From the NCBI GenBank assembly GCA_964385465.1, contig CAYLPJ010000003.1:62001-126000 (forward strand): a DNA stretch of 64,000 bases, written 5' to 3'. Position 1 is the first letter of the stretch. Each line of letters opens with the position of its first letter. The DNA is from CAYLPJ01 sp964385465. Its GTDB lineage: Bacteria > Planctomycetota > Phycisphaerae > SM23-33. The position numbers and the translations under genes were made by a program. The notes beneath the pieces are model-generated. The model was not told the DNA's origin, searched no databases, and saw nothing but the letters and a program-made list of their open reading frames with translations. Of this stretch, positions 1 to 9,419 are shown piece by piece.

Positions 1-586
1 ACGGGGCGACCGTGCTGCCCAGCAGCTTGCAGAACGCCCACATCCACGACGGATGCGCCGGCCAGGCCGCCGCGGTCACCAGGTTGCCGTCCACCGCCGC
101 GTCGCTGAGCGTCTCGTTGGGTTCCTGCCAGGTGGCCCCGGCGGCCTGGACGTCCGGGCGGACGGCCGGGTAGGCCATGCACGTCCGCCCCGAGAGCACG
201 CCCGCGGCGGCCAGCAGTTGCTGACCGTGACAGATCGACGCGATCGGCTTGTTCGCCTCGGCGAAGTGGCGGACGATGGACACCACCCGCTGGTTCAGCC
301 GCAGGTACTCCGGCGAGCGCCCGCCGGGGATCACCAGCGCGTCGAACGCCGCGGCGTCGATGTCCTCGAACGTGCCCGTCAGGGCGAAGTTGTGCCCGGG
401 CTTCTCGCTGTAGGTCTGCTCGCCGGTGAAGTCGTGGACGGCCGTGGCGACCGTCTCGCCGGCCTGCTTGCCGGGGCAGACGGTGTGGACATCGTGGCCG
501 ACCATGGTGAGCATCTGGAAGGGGACCATCGCTTCGTAGTCTTCCACGAAATCCCCGACGATCATCAGGATCTTCTTCGTTGCCAT
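1..586 (-). CDS. DJ-1/PfpI family protein (3' end beyond window)
   Basis: The reading frame runs leftward off the window, giving 195 residues beginning MATKKILMIVGDFVEDYEAM. It shows the DJ-1/PfpI fold signatures: an acidic residue after strand 1 (GDFVEDYE, E15), the VIPGG strand near residue 86, and the nucleophile elbow ASICHGQQLL with Cys119-His120. Members are cytosolic glyoxalase/deglycase-like, chaperone or protease-like proteins; which activity applies here cannot be read from the sequence. The ATG at 586 is preceded by a good ribosome site (AAGGAGC, about 4 bases upstream). The usual family length is 180-210 residues, so only a short C-terminal piece is missing. It lies 58 bases downstream of the GH2-like gene on the same strand and could be its operon partner. 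Confidence 0.9.
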   Translation of the reverse strand, partial: MATKKILMIVGDFVEDYEAMVPFQMLTMVGHDVHTVCPGKQAGETVATAVHDFTGEQTYSEKPGHNFALTGTFEDIDAAAFDALVIPGGRSPEYLRLNQRVVSIVRHFAEANKPIASICHGQQLLAAAGVLSGRTCMAYPAVRPDVQAAGATWQEPNETLSDAAVDGNLVTAAAWPAHPSWMWAFCKLLGSTVAP

Positions 587-643
587 GGGTGCTCCTTTCG
601 TGTCGGTCCCTGGTCCCGGCCGGCTTCGGCCGGGGGAAGGGGA

Positions 644-3600
644 TCACCATCGATAGTAACGGTACGGGTCGTCGCCGAGCTCGAAGTCGTCGCGGTAATC
701 GGCATGGTAGAGCGACCGGTTGGGCCCGGCGTCCTTGAGTCGAAGCTCGGTCTCCTCGGCGTTGCCCCCGATCCCGCCGCCGCCGAAGCGGTCGAAGACG
801 CGGACGGCGATCACGTTCGGCCCGGGCCTGACCAGCCGTGCGGGCACGACGTACCGCCGCTTGTGGGCCCAGTAGTTCGGCGTGGACTTGTCCGTCCGCC
901 CCACGGGCGTGCCGTTGAAGAACGTCTCGTCGAAGTCGTCCACCGGGCCGATCCGCAGGACCAGGTCCTTGCCGGCGAGGTTCGGCGGGACGGTCACCGT
1001 GGTGCGGAAGATGGCCTCGCCTTCGCACTTGCGGAGGCGGTCCCACAGGCCGGGGATGGCGACCTTCTCCCAGTCGGCGTCGTCGACGTTGGGGCCGACG
1101 AGCTTGCCGGCGGCGTCGCTGATGCCCGGATCGGCCGGGGCGGCCGCCGCCGAGGGCGACTCGGGAAGCTGCGAGAGCAGCTTCGCCCGCCACGGCCCGG
1201 CCAGGGATACGCTCGTCACCTCCCGAGGCGCGCCGCGGAAGACGCGCGTGTCGGCATCGAACGCCCCGCCGAGGTTGGCCAGCACCTGCGCCAACGCCCG
1301 CGTCTGCCGCCAGCGGGTCAGGCGGAAGTACGTCTTCTCCTCGGTGTCGAAGCGGTCGGGGTCGATCTGGGAGAACACCGCCAGGCCCTTGCCGACCCGG
1401 CGGCGGCCGAGCAGGCCGCCGGCGCCGATTTCGCAGCCGCCGGCGAGCAACCAGGCATCGTGGTCTGCCCGCCAGCGAAGATCGGAGGCGCTGAGGCCGC
1501 GACAGGCCCGCCAGGCGGGAACGTCCAGCGAGCCGGCGAACGCCTCGCGGCGTTTCAGCGTGGCGCCCAGCGGGGCCTGTTCGCTCGCGCGGGCCAGCAG
1601 CAGCGCACGCCCGCCGGCGCGCAGCCATGCCTCCAGGCCCGCCGGGGTTGCTTCGGGGCCGATCACCGCCAACGTCGCGTCCTCATCGAGCTTCGCCGCC
1701 CTGGCGTAGGTCAGCCCCGCGGCGTCCAGCATCCCCGCGCCGCGCCGGCCGCCGAGGTAGACCGTCTTGCCCGTCCGCCCGGGGGTCGGCGCGGAGGCGG
1801 CGTAGGTCACGATCGACGCCGCCAGCCTCCTCGCGGCCGCGTCCTCGTCGGCGTGGTCGGCCAGGTCCAGCATGCACCAGATCAGCCGCCCGCGGCCGTG
1901 GTCGAGCTCCATCAGCGGCGTGTAGGCCAGGTCGAACCCGGATTCGAGGATGGGCCTCCAGCCGGCTCGGTGGGGTTTCTCGACGGCGGCGGAGCTGACG
2001 GCTCCGCGGGCGCCCCACCGCCAGCCCCAGTAGGGCACGCCGTGATGGCCTTCTCGGAAGTCGCCGTCCTCGTACCGCGGGTAGGGCTCGAGCAGCGTGC
2101 TGGCGCCGGCGAAGTCGCGGAGGTCCTCGACGCCCAGCCCGCCGAGGGCGGGGTGATCGGCCCGGACGGGAAAGGCCCGGCGCGTCAGCACCGCCGAGAC
2201 GCGCAGCCCCAGCCGCTGCCGCAGGACGTCCGGGCGCTGGACGAAGACGATCGCCCGCCCGCCGTCGCGGACAAAGGCGTCCAGGTCGCCGGGGAGGTTC
2301 CCGTCGGCCGAGAGGGCATCCCGCCCCACCGCCACGAGCCGGTCCGTCGCCTTGCCGTCCCAGCCGACCACGTCGCAGCCGAGGGCGGTCAGCAGCTTCG
2401 TCGTCCGCCCGGCGGGGTCGTGGGCGGCCACGCGGACGTCGAGCGGCTCGGGCCGGCGGAACGCGGCGAAGGGGAACCGGTGGGTTTGGCGCATCTCGCC
2501 GACGGTCGCGTCGAGGGCGATCGCCCCCTCGACCTTGGCGGCTGGAAGCGACTCAGGCAGCGGGAACTCGACCGGCACGAAGACGGTCGAGGCCGGCTCG
2601 ATCCGTCCGGCCGAGGAGCCGACGGCCACTTCCTGACCGCCCAGCGAGGCCGTCCAGGTCAGCTTGTAGGCCAGCTCGCTGCGCGCGTCGTTGATCACGC
2701 AGACCTGTTTGGCGACGGTCTGGCCGGGGAAGAAGTTGTGGTCCTTGGCGGTGATGTTCCCGGCCGGGCCGCAGAGGTAGGCCAGTGTCGGCGCGTTGAC
2801 CGTCAGAAGGGCCCTGCCCGCGCGGTCGATAGCGTGGGGGCCCTCGCGGAGCGGGTGGACGTGCCCCAGCCGCTGCCTGGGGTGGTACGGCCCCCGGCGG
2901 CCGGGGGTGAAGGGGCCGGTGGCCAGCTCCTTGTAGTAGTCCGGGCCGCGCCGCCAGCCGTGGCCCTTGCTCCAGGGCACCATGCCGCCGGTGCAGCCGA
3001 TCGCCCGCCAGCTCCGCCAGGTGTTGGCAATGAACAGTTCCAGCAGCCTCTGGAACGCGGGGGCGTGCTCCAGCTCCTCCTTGCCGTGCCAGTTGGCATA
3101 CTGCTGGGCGTCGCGGTGGGCCCCGGCGAGTCGGCTGCGGTAGTTCGCCGCCTCCAGCCGGTAGGCCTCGCCGCCGAGGTAGGCCGCGCAGAACTCGGTC
3201 ATCAGCGGCTCGGAGAGGATGGTCTTGCCGAACCCGTTGCGTCCCCGCAGCATCGTCGTGAACAGCGGCGTGCCGAACTCGACGCCCATGTAGGGCATCT
3301 CGCCGTCGGCGGCCCAGGCGGTCAGCCACTCCTCGCGGTCCTGGAGCGGCAGCAGGCAGAGGTAGTGGTTGATCGTGTGCACGTCGCCGACGTACGCGCC
3401 CTGGTGGGTCATCACCGGGCGGGTGGGATCGGCGCGCTTGATCTCGGCGATGCCCTCCATGCCGGCGTCGGCCTTGCGCTTCCAGCCTTCGTCGTCATCG
3501 GCCCAGCCGCGCCGGCCGATGCGGCGCGGGTCCTGGTCCAGGGCGTGTCCGAAGAAGTTCGCGCTGGTCGCCCACATCAGCACGGAGGGGTGGTTGCGGT

Positions 3601-5389
3601 AGCGGCGCAGGTCCGCCCGCATTCGCTGGGCCCAGCGGTCCTTGACGCCGGGGTCGTCCCACGTGAACCGCCACGAGGTGTCGTAGATGTAGCGCTTCAT
3701 CGACATCGCCACGCCGATCAGCGGGAAGCCCGCCTCGTCGGCGCGGGAGCATAAGAGCTCGCGGAAGTGGTAGACGCCCCGCTGGTCGTGATCCCAGGGC
3801 CACAGCTCGGCGATGTTGTAGCCCGCACGGCGGTAGTCGGTCAGGGCCCCGTCGATCTGCTCGATGGTGAAGCACCTGTCGGCCAGGGTCGGGCGGAGGC
3901 GGATCTCGCGGCCGTTGAGCAGGAACCGCCGGCCCTCGATGCGGAACTCCCGGAAGCCGAAGCGTCGGACGATCTCGTCGTCGAGTCCCGCGCCGGTGAC
4001 GGCCAGGCGGAGACGGTAGAGGCTCGGCTGCCCGACGTCCCAGAGGCGGGCGCCCTTCCAGGGCCAGGCGACGGTGACGGTCTGCGCGGGCGCGGCGGCG
4101 ACCTCGGCGTCGGCGGCGAAGCGCTTCTCGAGCTTGCCGTCCTCATCGAGCATGGTCGCGGTGATGCGGACTTCGCCCGCCCGCGCCACTTCCGCCAACT
4201 CGACGTCCAGGGCCACGCGGCCCCGGGCTACGCTGGTGCGGACGAACACGTCGCGGACGTGGGCCCCCGCCGGGCGGCTGCGCAGCAGCACGTCCCCGGT
4301 GAGCCCGCGCGAGTTCAGGCTCGCGGCCTTCTGGTGCACCTGCCCGGGCCCCATGTAGACGGTGACCTTCTCGGCGTCCTTGACGGCCGCGACGAGCAGG
4401 CGGAGCGTGTTGGGCATGCCCGGGCGAACGGCGCGGGTGATGTCGACCGCCCCGCCGGGCCAGTGGACCACCCCGCACTCGATGCCGTTGACGACCACGC
4501 GGGCATCGGTGCTGACCCGGCGCAGGTCGAGCAGGACGGCGCGGCCTTTCCAGTCGGCGGGGACGGTCAGGGGGCGTTGGTACCACGCCCGCGCCAGGGA
4601 CTGGAGCTTGCCCGGCCACATTCGGCCCGCGCCGGGGAGCAGCTCTGCCTGGCGGACGGGGGGCCAGCCGTTGGACGACCACGACCCGGGCACGCGGAGG
4701 TAGCCCCAGCCGACCTCGGCCGGGCTCTCGGCGGCGCCGGGGGCGGGCTGGAACCGCCACCAGCCGTTGAGGCAGATCGTCGCCCGCGCGGGCGAGTCGC
4801 GCTCGATGGGCTCGTCGCCCCAGGTCAGCCCGTCGGCGGGCTTGTTGGCGTCGGCCGGCGGGGGCGCCTTCTCGCCGGCCACGCGGATGTCGTCGAGGTC
4901 CAGCGTGCCCGTGCAGAAGTACAGCCCCGGGGTGAAGCTGATCTGCTCGGCGCCGGCGGGGACCTGCTGCCGGACGGTCAGCGTCCGCCAGGGCGAGTCG
5001 GCCTTGAGCTCGGGCACCGGGCCGTACCCCCCCACCATCGTGCCGTCCTTCCGCTCGAACCGCAGGGCCAGGCGCCCGTCGTGCCACGCCTCCTTGCCTG
5101 TCTCCAGGTCCTCGGCGCGCAGGCGGCAGGCGACGCGGACGGCCACCCAGTCCGCGGGGACGGGCATCTTCATCACGAAGTTGGTCACCTTGGCGGGATC
5201 GTCGTTGGTCAGGCGGATGAAGTGGTTGCCCTCTTCGGCGACCAGCCGGACGTTCTGCCGGCCCTTGATGGGCGCGCCGAGGGGCAGGCCGTCGGGACCG
5301 AGCTTCTCGAACGAGCCGTTGGGAAAGGCGTTGGCGCCCGGGGCGGCCAGGCCGAGCGCGGCGGTCAGGATCAGCGCAGTGGGGCCCAT
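644..5389 (-). CDS. secreted GH2-like multidomain protein, 1581 aa
   Basis: Signal peptide at residues 1-21 (MGPTALILTAALGLAAPGA), a carbohydrate-binding-like beta domain about 22-170, the GH2 sugar-binding domain about 200-350 (LNGWWRFQP, VVVNGIE), an Ig-like sandwich about 370-480, a TIM barrel about 490-860, a glutamine-amidotransferase-like trimerisation-type region about 1000-1350, and a final galactose-binding-like domain about 1440-1570. GH2 enzymes hydrolyse beta-galactosides, glucuronides or mannosides. The conserved helper segment NHPSVLMW is present, but where GH2 enzymes have the acid/base Asn-Glu pair this protein reads Ala610-Asn611. The likely nucleophile is kept (VEFGTP, E704). 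Normal hydrolysis is therefore doubtful. GGAGA lies 9 bases before the ATG. The product should act outside the cytoplasm. Family assignment is firm; activity and substrate are unknown. Confidence 0.85.
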   Translation of the reverse strand: MGPTALILTAALGLAAPGANAFPNGSFEKLGPDGLPLGAPIKGRQNVRLVAEEGNHFIRLTNDDPAKVTNFVMKMPVPADWVAVRVACRLRAEDLETGKEAWHDGRLALRFERKDGTMVGGYGPVPELKADSPWRTLTVRQQVPAGAEQISFTPGLYFCTGTLDLDDIRVAGEKAPPPADANKPADGLTWGDEPIERDSPARATICLNGWWRFQPAPGAAESPAEVGWGYLRVPGSWSSNGWPPVRQAELLPGAGRMWPGKLQSLARAWYQRPLTVPADWKGRAVLLDLRRVSTDARVVVNGIECGVVHWPGGAVDITRAVRPGMPNTLRLLVAAVKDAEKVTVYMGPGQVHQKAASLNSRGLTGDVLLRSRPAGAHVRDVFVRTSVARGRVALDVELAEVARAGEVRITATMLDEDGKLEKRFAADAEVAAAPAQTVTVAWPWKGARLWDVGQPSLYRLRLAVTGAGLDDEIVRRFGFREFRIEGRRFLLNGREIRLRPTLADRCFTIEQIDGALTDYRRAGYNIAELWPWDHDQRGVYHFRELLCSRADEAGFPLIGVAMSMKRYIYDTSWRFTWDDPGVKDRWAQRMRADLRRYRNHPSVLMWATSANFFGHALDQDPRRIGRRGWADDDEGWKRKADAGMEGIAEIKRADPTRPVMTHQGAYVGDVHTINHYLCLLPLQDREEWLTAWAADGEMPYMGVEFGTPLFTTMLRGRNGFGKTILSEPLMTEFCAAYLGGEAYRLEAANYRSRLAGAHRDAQQYANWHGKEELEHAPAFQRLLELFIANTWRSWRAIGCTGGMVPWSKGHGWRRGPDYYKELATGPFTPGRRGPYHPRQRLGHVHPLREGPHAIDRAGRALLTVNAPTLAYLCGPAGNITAKDHNFFPGQTVAKQVCVINDARSELAYKLTWTASLGGQEVAVGSSAGRIEPASTVFVPVEFPLPESLPAAKVEGAIALDATVGEMRQTHRFPFAAFRRPEPLDVRVAAHDPAGRTTKLLTALGCDVVGWDGKATDRLVAVGRDALSADGNLPGDLDAFVRDGGRAIVFVQRPDVLRQRLGLRVSAVLTRRAFPVRADHPALGGLGVEDLRDFAGASTLLEPYPRYEDGDFREGHHGVPYWGWRWGARGAVSSAAVEKPHRAGWRPILESGFDLAYTPLMELDHGRGRLIWCMLDLADHADEDAAARRLAASIVTYAASAPTPGRTGKTVYLGGRRGAGMLDAAGLTYARAAKLDEDATLAVIGPEATPAGLEAWLRAGGRALLLARASEQAPLGATLKRREAFAGSLDVPAWRACRGLSASDLRWRADHDAWLLAGGCEIGAGGLLGRRRVGKGLAVFSQIDPDRFDTEEKTYFRLTRWRQTRALAQVLANLGGAFDADTRVFRGAPREVTSVSLAGPWRAKLLSQLPESPSAAAAPADPGISDAAGKLVGPNVDDADWEKVAIPGLWDRLRKCEGEAIFRTTVTVPPNLAGKDLVLRIGPVDDFDETFFNGTPVGRTDKSTPNYWAHKRRYVVPARLVRPGPNVIAVRVFDRFGGGGIGGNAEETELRLKDAGPNRSLYHADYRDDFELGDDPYRYYRW

Positions 5390-5486
5390 GGTCAGAGGTC
5401 TCCATGTGACGGTGCAATCGTCGGTGCGGACGTGCGACTACTATAGGGCCCCGCGGCGGTTCGAGTAAGGGAATGCCTCAAACGAA

Positions 5487-5494
5487 AAGCGCTT
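5487..5494. promoter_or_regulatory. possible LacI-type operator core (AAGCGCTT)
   Basis: An 8-base palindrome with a central CG, AAGCGCTT, sits between the divergent GH2-like gene and the alpha/beta hydrolase gene. It resembles the core of LacI/CcpA-family operators, which commonly regulate sugar genes. The outer bases are not symmetrical, so this is a weak match and could be chance. Confidence 0.25.
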
Positions 5495-5640
5495 CGAGCG
5501 CGGGCGTCGGGGGCGTGCTGCGCACGGCGTTTGCCGAACGTTAAAGTTGCCTTAAACGTGCCTTTGGGCGCGATGAACCCCCGCGCATCGGGCGGCGGAG
5601 TATGCTATGGTTCGCCCGTCGTCGTAAAGCGAGGTGCGAC

Positions 5641-6432
5641 ATGGACGATGCGTTCGAGACCGTCGAACAGGGCAGCGGGCGCCCGCTCGTGCTGCTGCAC
5701 GGACTGATGGGCGACCCGGCCAACTGGACGGGGCTGTTCCCCTACCTGCCCGAGACCTGCCGGGTCATCGCCCTGCGGTTCCCGTTCTTCCGCGAGGACA
5801 ACACCCGCGGGAACCTCAACAGCATCCCGAACATCAAGGCCTACGCACGGACGTACATCGAGCAGGCGGGGCTGGAGGGGGCCGTGCTGTGCGGCAACAG
5901 CCTCGGCGGGCACGTGGCTGTCCACCTGGCCCTGGAGATGCCCGACAGGGTCGCCGGGCTGGTGCTGACCGGCTCCAGCGGGCTCTTCGAGCGCGGGCTC
6001 AGCGGCCACCGCGGCGCCAACCCGCCCCGCGAGTGGGTCTACGACAAGATGTGCGAGATCTTCCACGACAACGCCATGGTCACCGACAGCATGGTCGACG
6101 ACGTCTGCGAGGTGATTGGCCGGCGGCGGTGCGCGCGGGACCTGGTGGCCATCGCCAAGAGCGCCAAGCGCGACAACCTCGCCGACCGCCTCGGCGAGGT
6201 CGCCTGCCCCGTGCTGCTGGTCTGGGGGCGGCAGGACAGCATCACCCCGCCGGAGGTCGCCCGCGATTTCCGCCGGGGTCTGCCCGACGCCAAGCTCGTC
6301 TGGCTCGACCAGTGCGGGCACGCGCCCATGATGGAGCACCCCTACGCCTTCGCCCGCGTCGTGGCCGACTGGTGGGACGAACGCATCTGCACCCGCGCGT
6401 CGTCGTTGACGGCCGGGCGGGGCGCCTGGTAA
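5641..6432 (+). CDS. alpha/beta hydrolase, 263 aa
   Basis: A complete alpha/beta-hydrolase fold enzyme. The oxyanion motif LLHGLMGDPANW is at residues 18-29, the nucleophile elbow GNSLGGH gives Ser87, the acid is probably the Asp of VWGRQDSITP, and the catalytic His is in CGHAPMMEHP near the C-terminus. It is cytosolic, with no signal peptide. The frame is open from 5602, but the ATG at 5641 has GAGGTG five to six bases upstream and begins right at the fold, so it is preferred. The family covers esterases, lipases, C-C hydrolases and thioesterases; the substrate cannot be named. A GH3-type acyl-adenylating gene starts 37 bases downstream on the same strand, which suggests the pair handles an acyl or acid conjugate (inference). 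Confidence 0.9.
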   Translation: MDDAFETVEQGSGRPLVLLHGLMGDPANWTGLFPYLPETCRVIALRFPFFREDNTRGNLNSIPNIKAYARTYIEQAGLEGAVLCGNSLGGHVAVHLALEMPDRVAGLVLTGSSGLFERGLSGHRGANPPREWVYDKMCEIFHDNAMVTDSMVDDVCEVIGRRRCARDLVAIAKSAKRDNLADRLGEVACPVLLVWGRQDSITPPEVARDFRRGLPDAKLVWLDQCGHAPMMEHPYAFARVVADWWDERICTRASSLTAGRGAW

Positions 6433-6469
6433 CCTCGCAGCCACGCAAGGTCTTCCGCGAGGCGCCCCG

Positions 6470-8014
6470 GTGAATCTACTCGGCCCGACACTGTCGCTGT
6501 ACCTGCGGAAGGTGGACCGGTGGCTCCGCCGCGCCGCTACGGACCCCGCCGGCGCCCAGCGCCGCGTCTTCCAGCAGCTCATTCGCCGGGGTGCGGAGAC
6601 GGACTTCGGGCGGCGGCACGGTTTCGGGGGGATTCGCACGCACGCCGACTTCGCCCGCGCCGTGCCCATCGCCGACTACGTTTCGCAGATGGACCTCATC
6701 CGGCGCATGCTCGATGGCGAGCCGGACGTCTGTTGGCCCGGGGTGGTGCGGTTTTTCGCCCAGACGTCCGGCACGACGGCGGGGGACAAGCGGATCCCCG
6801 TCACCGACGCGATGATGAAGTCCAACCGCCGGGCGGCGCTGGCGATCTTCGCCTACTACGCCCGGCGCGGCAGCGGCCTGGTCAGCTCCCTGATGGGCGG
6901 GCAACTGCTGTTTCTCGGCGGCTCGACCGCCCTGACCGCGACCGACAGCGGGGCGTGGATCGGCGACCTCTCGGGCATCGCCACGAGGTCGCTCCGCTGG
7001 CCGCTGACCCGCCACTACGAGCCCGGCTTCGAGCTGGCGCTGATCGACCGGTGGGAGGAGAAGATCGAGCGCGTCGCCCACCGCGTGATGAACCGCGACA
7101 TCCGCTTCGTCACCGGCATGCCGAGTTGGGTGAAGGTGCTCTTCGACCGCGTCTGCGCCCTCCGCGGCGTCGGCGCCGACGGGGGGATCAGCGACGTCTG
7201 GCCGGAGCTGCAGCTCTTCGTCCACGGCGGGGTGAACTTCGACCCGTTCCGGGCGACCTTCCGCCGCTACATCCGACCGTCCCACCGCCTGGACACGCTG
7301 GAGGTCTACCCCGCCAGCGAAGGCTTCGTCGCCATCCAGGCCGAGGAGGACGACCGCGGCATGGAGGTGCTGACCGACAACGGGCTGTTCTACGAGTTCG
7401 TGCCCCTCCGCGAGTGGGGCCGCGACGACGCGCCCCGGCTGACCATCGACCAGGTCGAGCCCGACATCCCCTACTCGGTCGTGCTGAGCACCAACGCCGG
7501 GCTGTGGGCGTACGACATCGGCGACGTGGTCCGTTTCGTCTCCGTCCGCCCGCCGCGGATCGTCTTCGCCGGACGCAACAAGCACTTTATCAACGCCTTC
7601 GGGGAGAACGTCATCGGCGAGCACGTCAGCGAGGCCGTCGCCGCCGCCGCCGAGGCCACCGGGGCGCAGATCGCGGCCTTCACGGCCGCGCCGCGATACC
7701 CCGGGCCGGGCCGGCGCGTCGGGGCCCATGAGCTGGTCGTGGAGTTCGAGCGCGAGCCGGACGACGGGGTCGGGGAGTTCGCCCGGCGGGTTGATGCCAA
7801 GCTCCAGGAGATCAACACGGACTACTCCGTCAAGCGGCGGGGCGACCTGGGGATGACCTGCCTGGAGGCCCTCGCCGTTCCGCAGGGGACCTTCTACGAC
7901 TGGATGAAGCGCCGCGGCAAGCTCGGGGGCCAGCACAAGGTCCCCGTCTGCGCCAACGACCGAACCTACGTCGACGACCTGCTGGCCGGCACGCGATCGC
8001 CGGCGGATTCCTAG
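6470..8014 (+). CDS. GH3 auxin-responsive-promoter family acyl-adenylating protein
   Basis: 514 residues starting at GTG. It belongs to the GH3 branch of the ANL adenylating superfamily, best known from plant acyl-acid amido synthetases that join amino acids to jasmonate or auxin. The ATP-binding loop is visible as FFAQTSGTTAGDKRIPVT near residue 100, the second adenylate motif as YPASEGF near 280, and the C-terminal hinge segment as FAGRNKHFINAFGENV. Length matches the family (about 500-600). Bacterial members occur in planctomycetes and Bacteroidetes but their acids and amines are largely uncharacterised. The gene lies between an alpha/beta hydrolase (37 bases upstream) and a PQQ-propeller gene (20 bases downstream), all in one direction, so co-transcription is likely. 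The product is cytosolic. Confidence 0.9.
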   Translation: MNLLGPTLSLYLRKVDRWLRRAATDPAGAQRRVFQQLIRRGAETDFGRRHGFGGIRTHADFARAVPIADYVSQMDLIRRMLDGEPDVCWPGVVRFFAQTSGTTAGDKRIPVTDAMMKSNRRAALAIFAYYARRGSGLVSSLMGGQLLFLGGSTALTATDSGAWIGDLSGIATRSLRWPLTRHYEPGFELALIDRWEEKIERVAHRVMNRDIRFVTGMPSWVKVLFDRVCALRGVGADGGISDVWPELQLFVHGGVNFDPFRATFRRYIRPSHRLDTLEVYPASEGFVAIQAEEDDRGMEVLTDNGLFYEFVPLREWGRDDAPRLTIDQVEPDIPYSVVLSTNAGLWAYDIGDVVRFVSVRPPRIVFAGRNKHFINAFGENVIGEHVSEAVAAAAEATGAQIAAFTAAPRYPGPGRRVGAHELVVEFEREPDDGVGEFARRVDAKLQEINTDYSVKRRGDLGMTCLEALAVPQGTFYDWMKRRGKLGGQHKVPVCANDRTYVDDLLAGTRSPADS

Positions 8015-8034
8015 CTGTACACGAGAGGAACCTC

Positions 8035-9339
8035 ATGCGAACCATCGTCTCTCTGCTGCTGATCCTGGCGGGTGCGCCCGCCGTCCGCGCCGGGGACTGG
8101 CCTCAGTGGCGGGGGCCGAATCTTGACGGCTCCAGCGCGGAGACCGACCTGCCGGCGAGCTTCTCCAAGACCGAGAACCTCGCGTGGGTCAAGTCGCTGC
8201 CGGGTACCAGCGGGTCCACGCCGATCGTCCTGGGTGAGCGGATCTTCCTGAGCAGCCCGCAGCGCCGCGGCGACCGGCTGCTGGGCGTGTGCCTGCGGGC
8301 CGACGACGGGAACACCGTCTGGTCGCGGACGCTCAGCCGCGGCAGCGCCGGCGGACGGGCCGAGATCGCCGCATGCAGCCCCTGCACCGACGGCGAGCGC
8401 ATCTACTGGCTGTTCGGCACCGGGGAGCTGCACGCAACCGACCTCGACGGTGAGCTGCTCTGGTCGCGGAACCTGGTGGCCGACTACGGCTGCTTCGCGA
8501 TCAAGTTCGGCTACAGCGCCAGCCCGCTGCTGCACGCCGGGCGGCTGTACATCCCGCTGCTGCGGCGGGAGAAGCCGTACCCGTACTCGCCGGGTGCCAA
8601 GATGCCCTACGTGCCCCCCCTGCCCAGCTACGTGCTGTGCCTGGACACGAAGACGGGCAAGACGATCTGGGCGCAGAAGCGGGCGACGGACGCCGAGGAT
8701 GAGTCCCGCGAGACGTACGCCACGCCGATGCCCGTCTCGGCCGGGGGGCGGACGGAGATCATCATCCCGGGCGGGGAGTACCTGACGGCCCACGACGCCG
8801 CCACGGGCGCCGAGCTGTGGCGTTGGGAGTACACCACGTCGCGGGAGATCTGGCAGCGGATTGTCTCCAGCCCGGTGATCGCCGGAGGGAACGTGGTGGT
8901 CTGCCAGGCGCGGGGCAAGGCGACGTTCGCCCTGGAGCCCGGCGGCGAGGGCCGGCTGAAACGCAACGCATTCGCCTGGCGGTACGACGGCCCGTCGTCG
9001 GACGTCTGCACCCCGCTGGCGTACAAGGGCCTGCTGTACGTCCTGGCCGGGGACAAGAAGGTGATGACCTGCCTGGACCCCGCCGACGGGAAGGTCGTCT
9101 GGTCCCACGCCCTCGAGGCCAAGGGCCCCTGGCGGGCCTCGCCGACCGGCGCCGACGGGAAGATCTACTGCATCAGCGAGGGCGGCGACGTCGTGGTGCT
9201 CTCCGCCGGGCGACGGTTCGAGGAACTCTCCCGATTCGCCACCGGCGCCCGCCCCTGTCGCGCCAGCATCGTCCCCGCCGCCGGCAGCCTCTTCATCCGC
9301 CTCTCCAAGCACATCCTCTGCGTCCGCAAGGAAGAGTAG
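8035..9339 (+). CDS. secreted PQQ-like beta-propeller repeat protein, 434 aa
   Basis: Signal peptide at residues 1-21 (MRTIVSLLLILAGAPAVRA), then the planctomycete-type opening GDWPQWRGPNLDGSS and a run of propeller blades with LDxxTGKxxW-type repeats (for example CLDTKTGKTIWAQK, AHDAATGAELWRWEY, CLDPADGKVVWSH). Such proteins form eight-bladed periplasmic or exported propellers; the PQQ-dehydrogenase catalytic residues are not evident, so a binding or scaffold role is more likely than oxidation. A ribosome site (GAGAGG) precedes the ATG, 20 bases after the GH3-family gene. The last 26 codons are duplicated about 2.2 kb downstream at 11426-11504, on the other side of the AAA/DUF4276 module. 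Confidence 0.88.
   Translation: MRTIVSLLLILAGAPAVRAGDWPQWRGPNLDGSSAETDLPASFSKTENLAWVKSLPGTSGSTPIVLGERIFLSSPQRRGDRLLGVCLRADDGNTVWSRTLSRGSAGGRAEIAACSPCTDGERIYWLFGTGELHATDLDGELLWSRNLVADYGCFAIKFGYSASPLLHAGRLYIPLLRREKPYPYSPGAKMPYVPPLPSYVLCLDTKTGKTIWAQKRATDAEDESRETYATPMPVSAGGRTEIIIPGGEYLTAHDAATGAELWRWEYTTSREIWQRIVSSPVIAGGNVVVCQARGKATFALEPGGEGRLKRNAFAWRYDGPSSDVCTPLAYKGLLYVLAGDKKVMTCLDPADGKVVWSHALEAKGPWRASPTGADGKIYCISEGGDVVVLSAGRRFEELSRFATGARPCRASIVPAAGSLFIRLSKHILCVRKEE
9261..9339 (+). repeat. direct repeat copy A (3' end of PQQ gene)
   Basis: The terminal 79 bases of the PQQ gene match 11426-11504. I count 8 mismatches in the first 78 bases, and the last 38 or so differ at only one base before the stop codon. 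Both copies encode the same C-terminus, RLSKH-x-LCVRKEE. Confidence 0.9.
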
Positions 9340-9402
9340 AAGGTCCGGCTTCAGCAAAGCCACGAAAGAAGGGGGGTCATCACACTGAGGCAAAACAGGG
9401 CC

Positions 9403-9416
9403 CCGACGCAAGTCGG
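9403..9416. terminator. small hairpin between convergent genes
   Basis: CCGAC-GCAA-GTCGG forms a five-pair stem with a four-base loop between the PQQ gene and the DUF4276 gene. There is no T-run on either side, so termination is only a possibility. Confidence 0.2.
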
Positions 9417-9419
9417 CTG

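Noticed and set aside
53..3754. A 1233-codon plus-strand frame opposite the DJ-1 and GH2-like genes
   Set aside because: Both opposite-strand genes have signal peptides, ribosome sites and family motifs; this frame has none.
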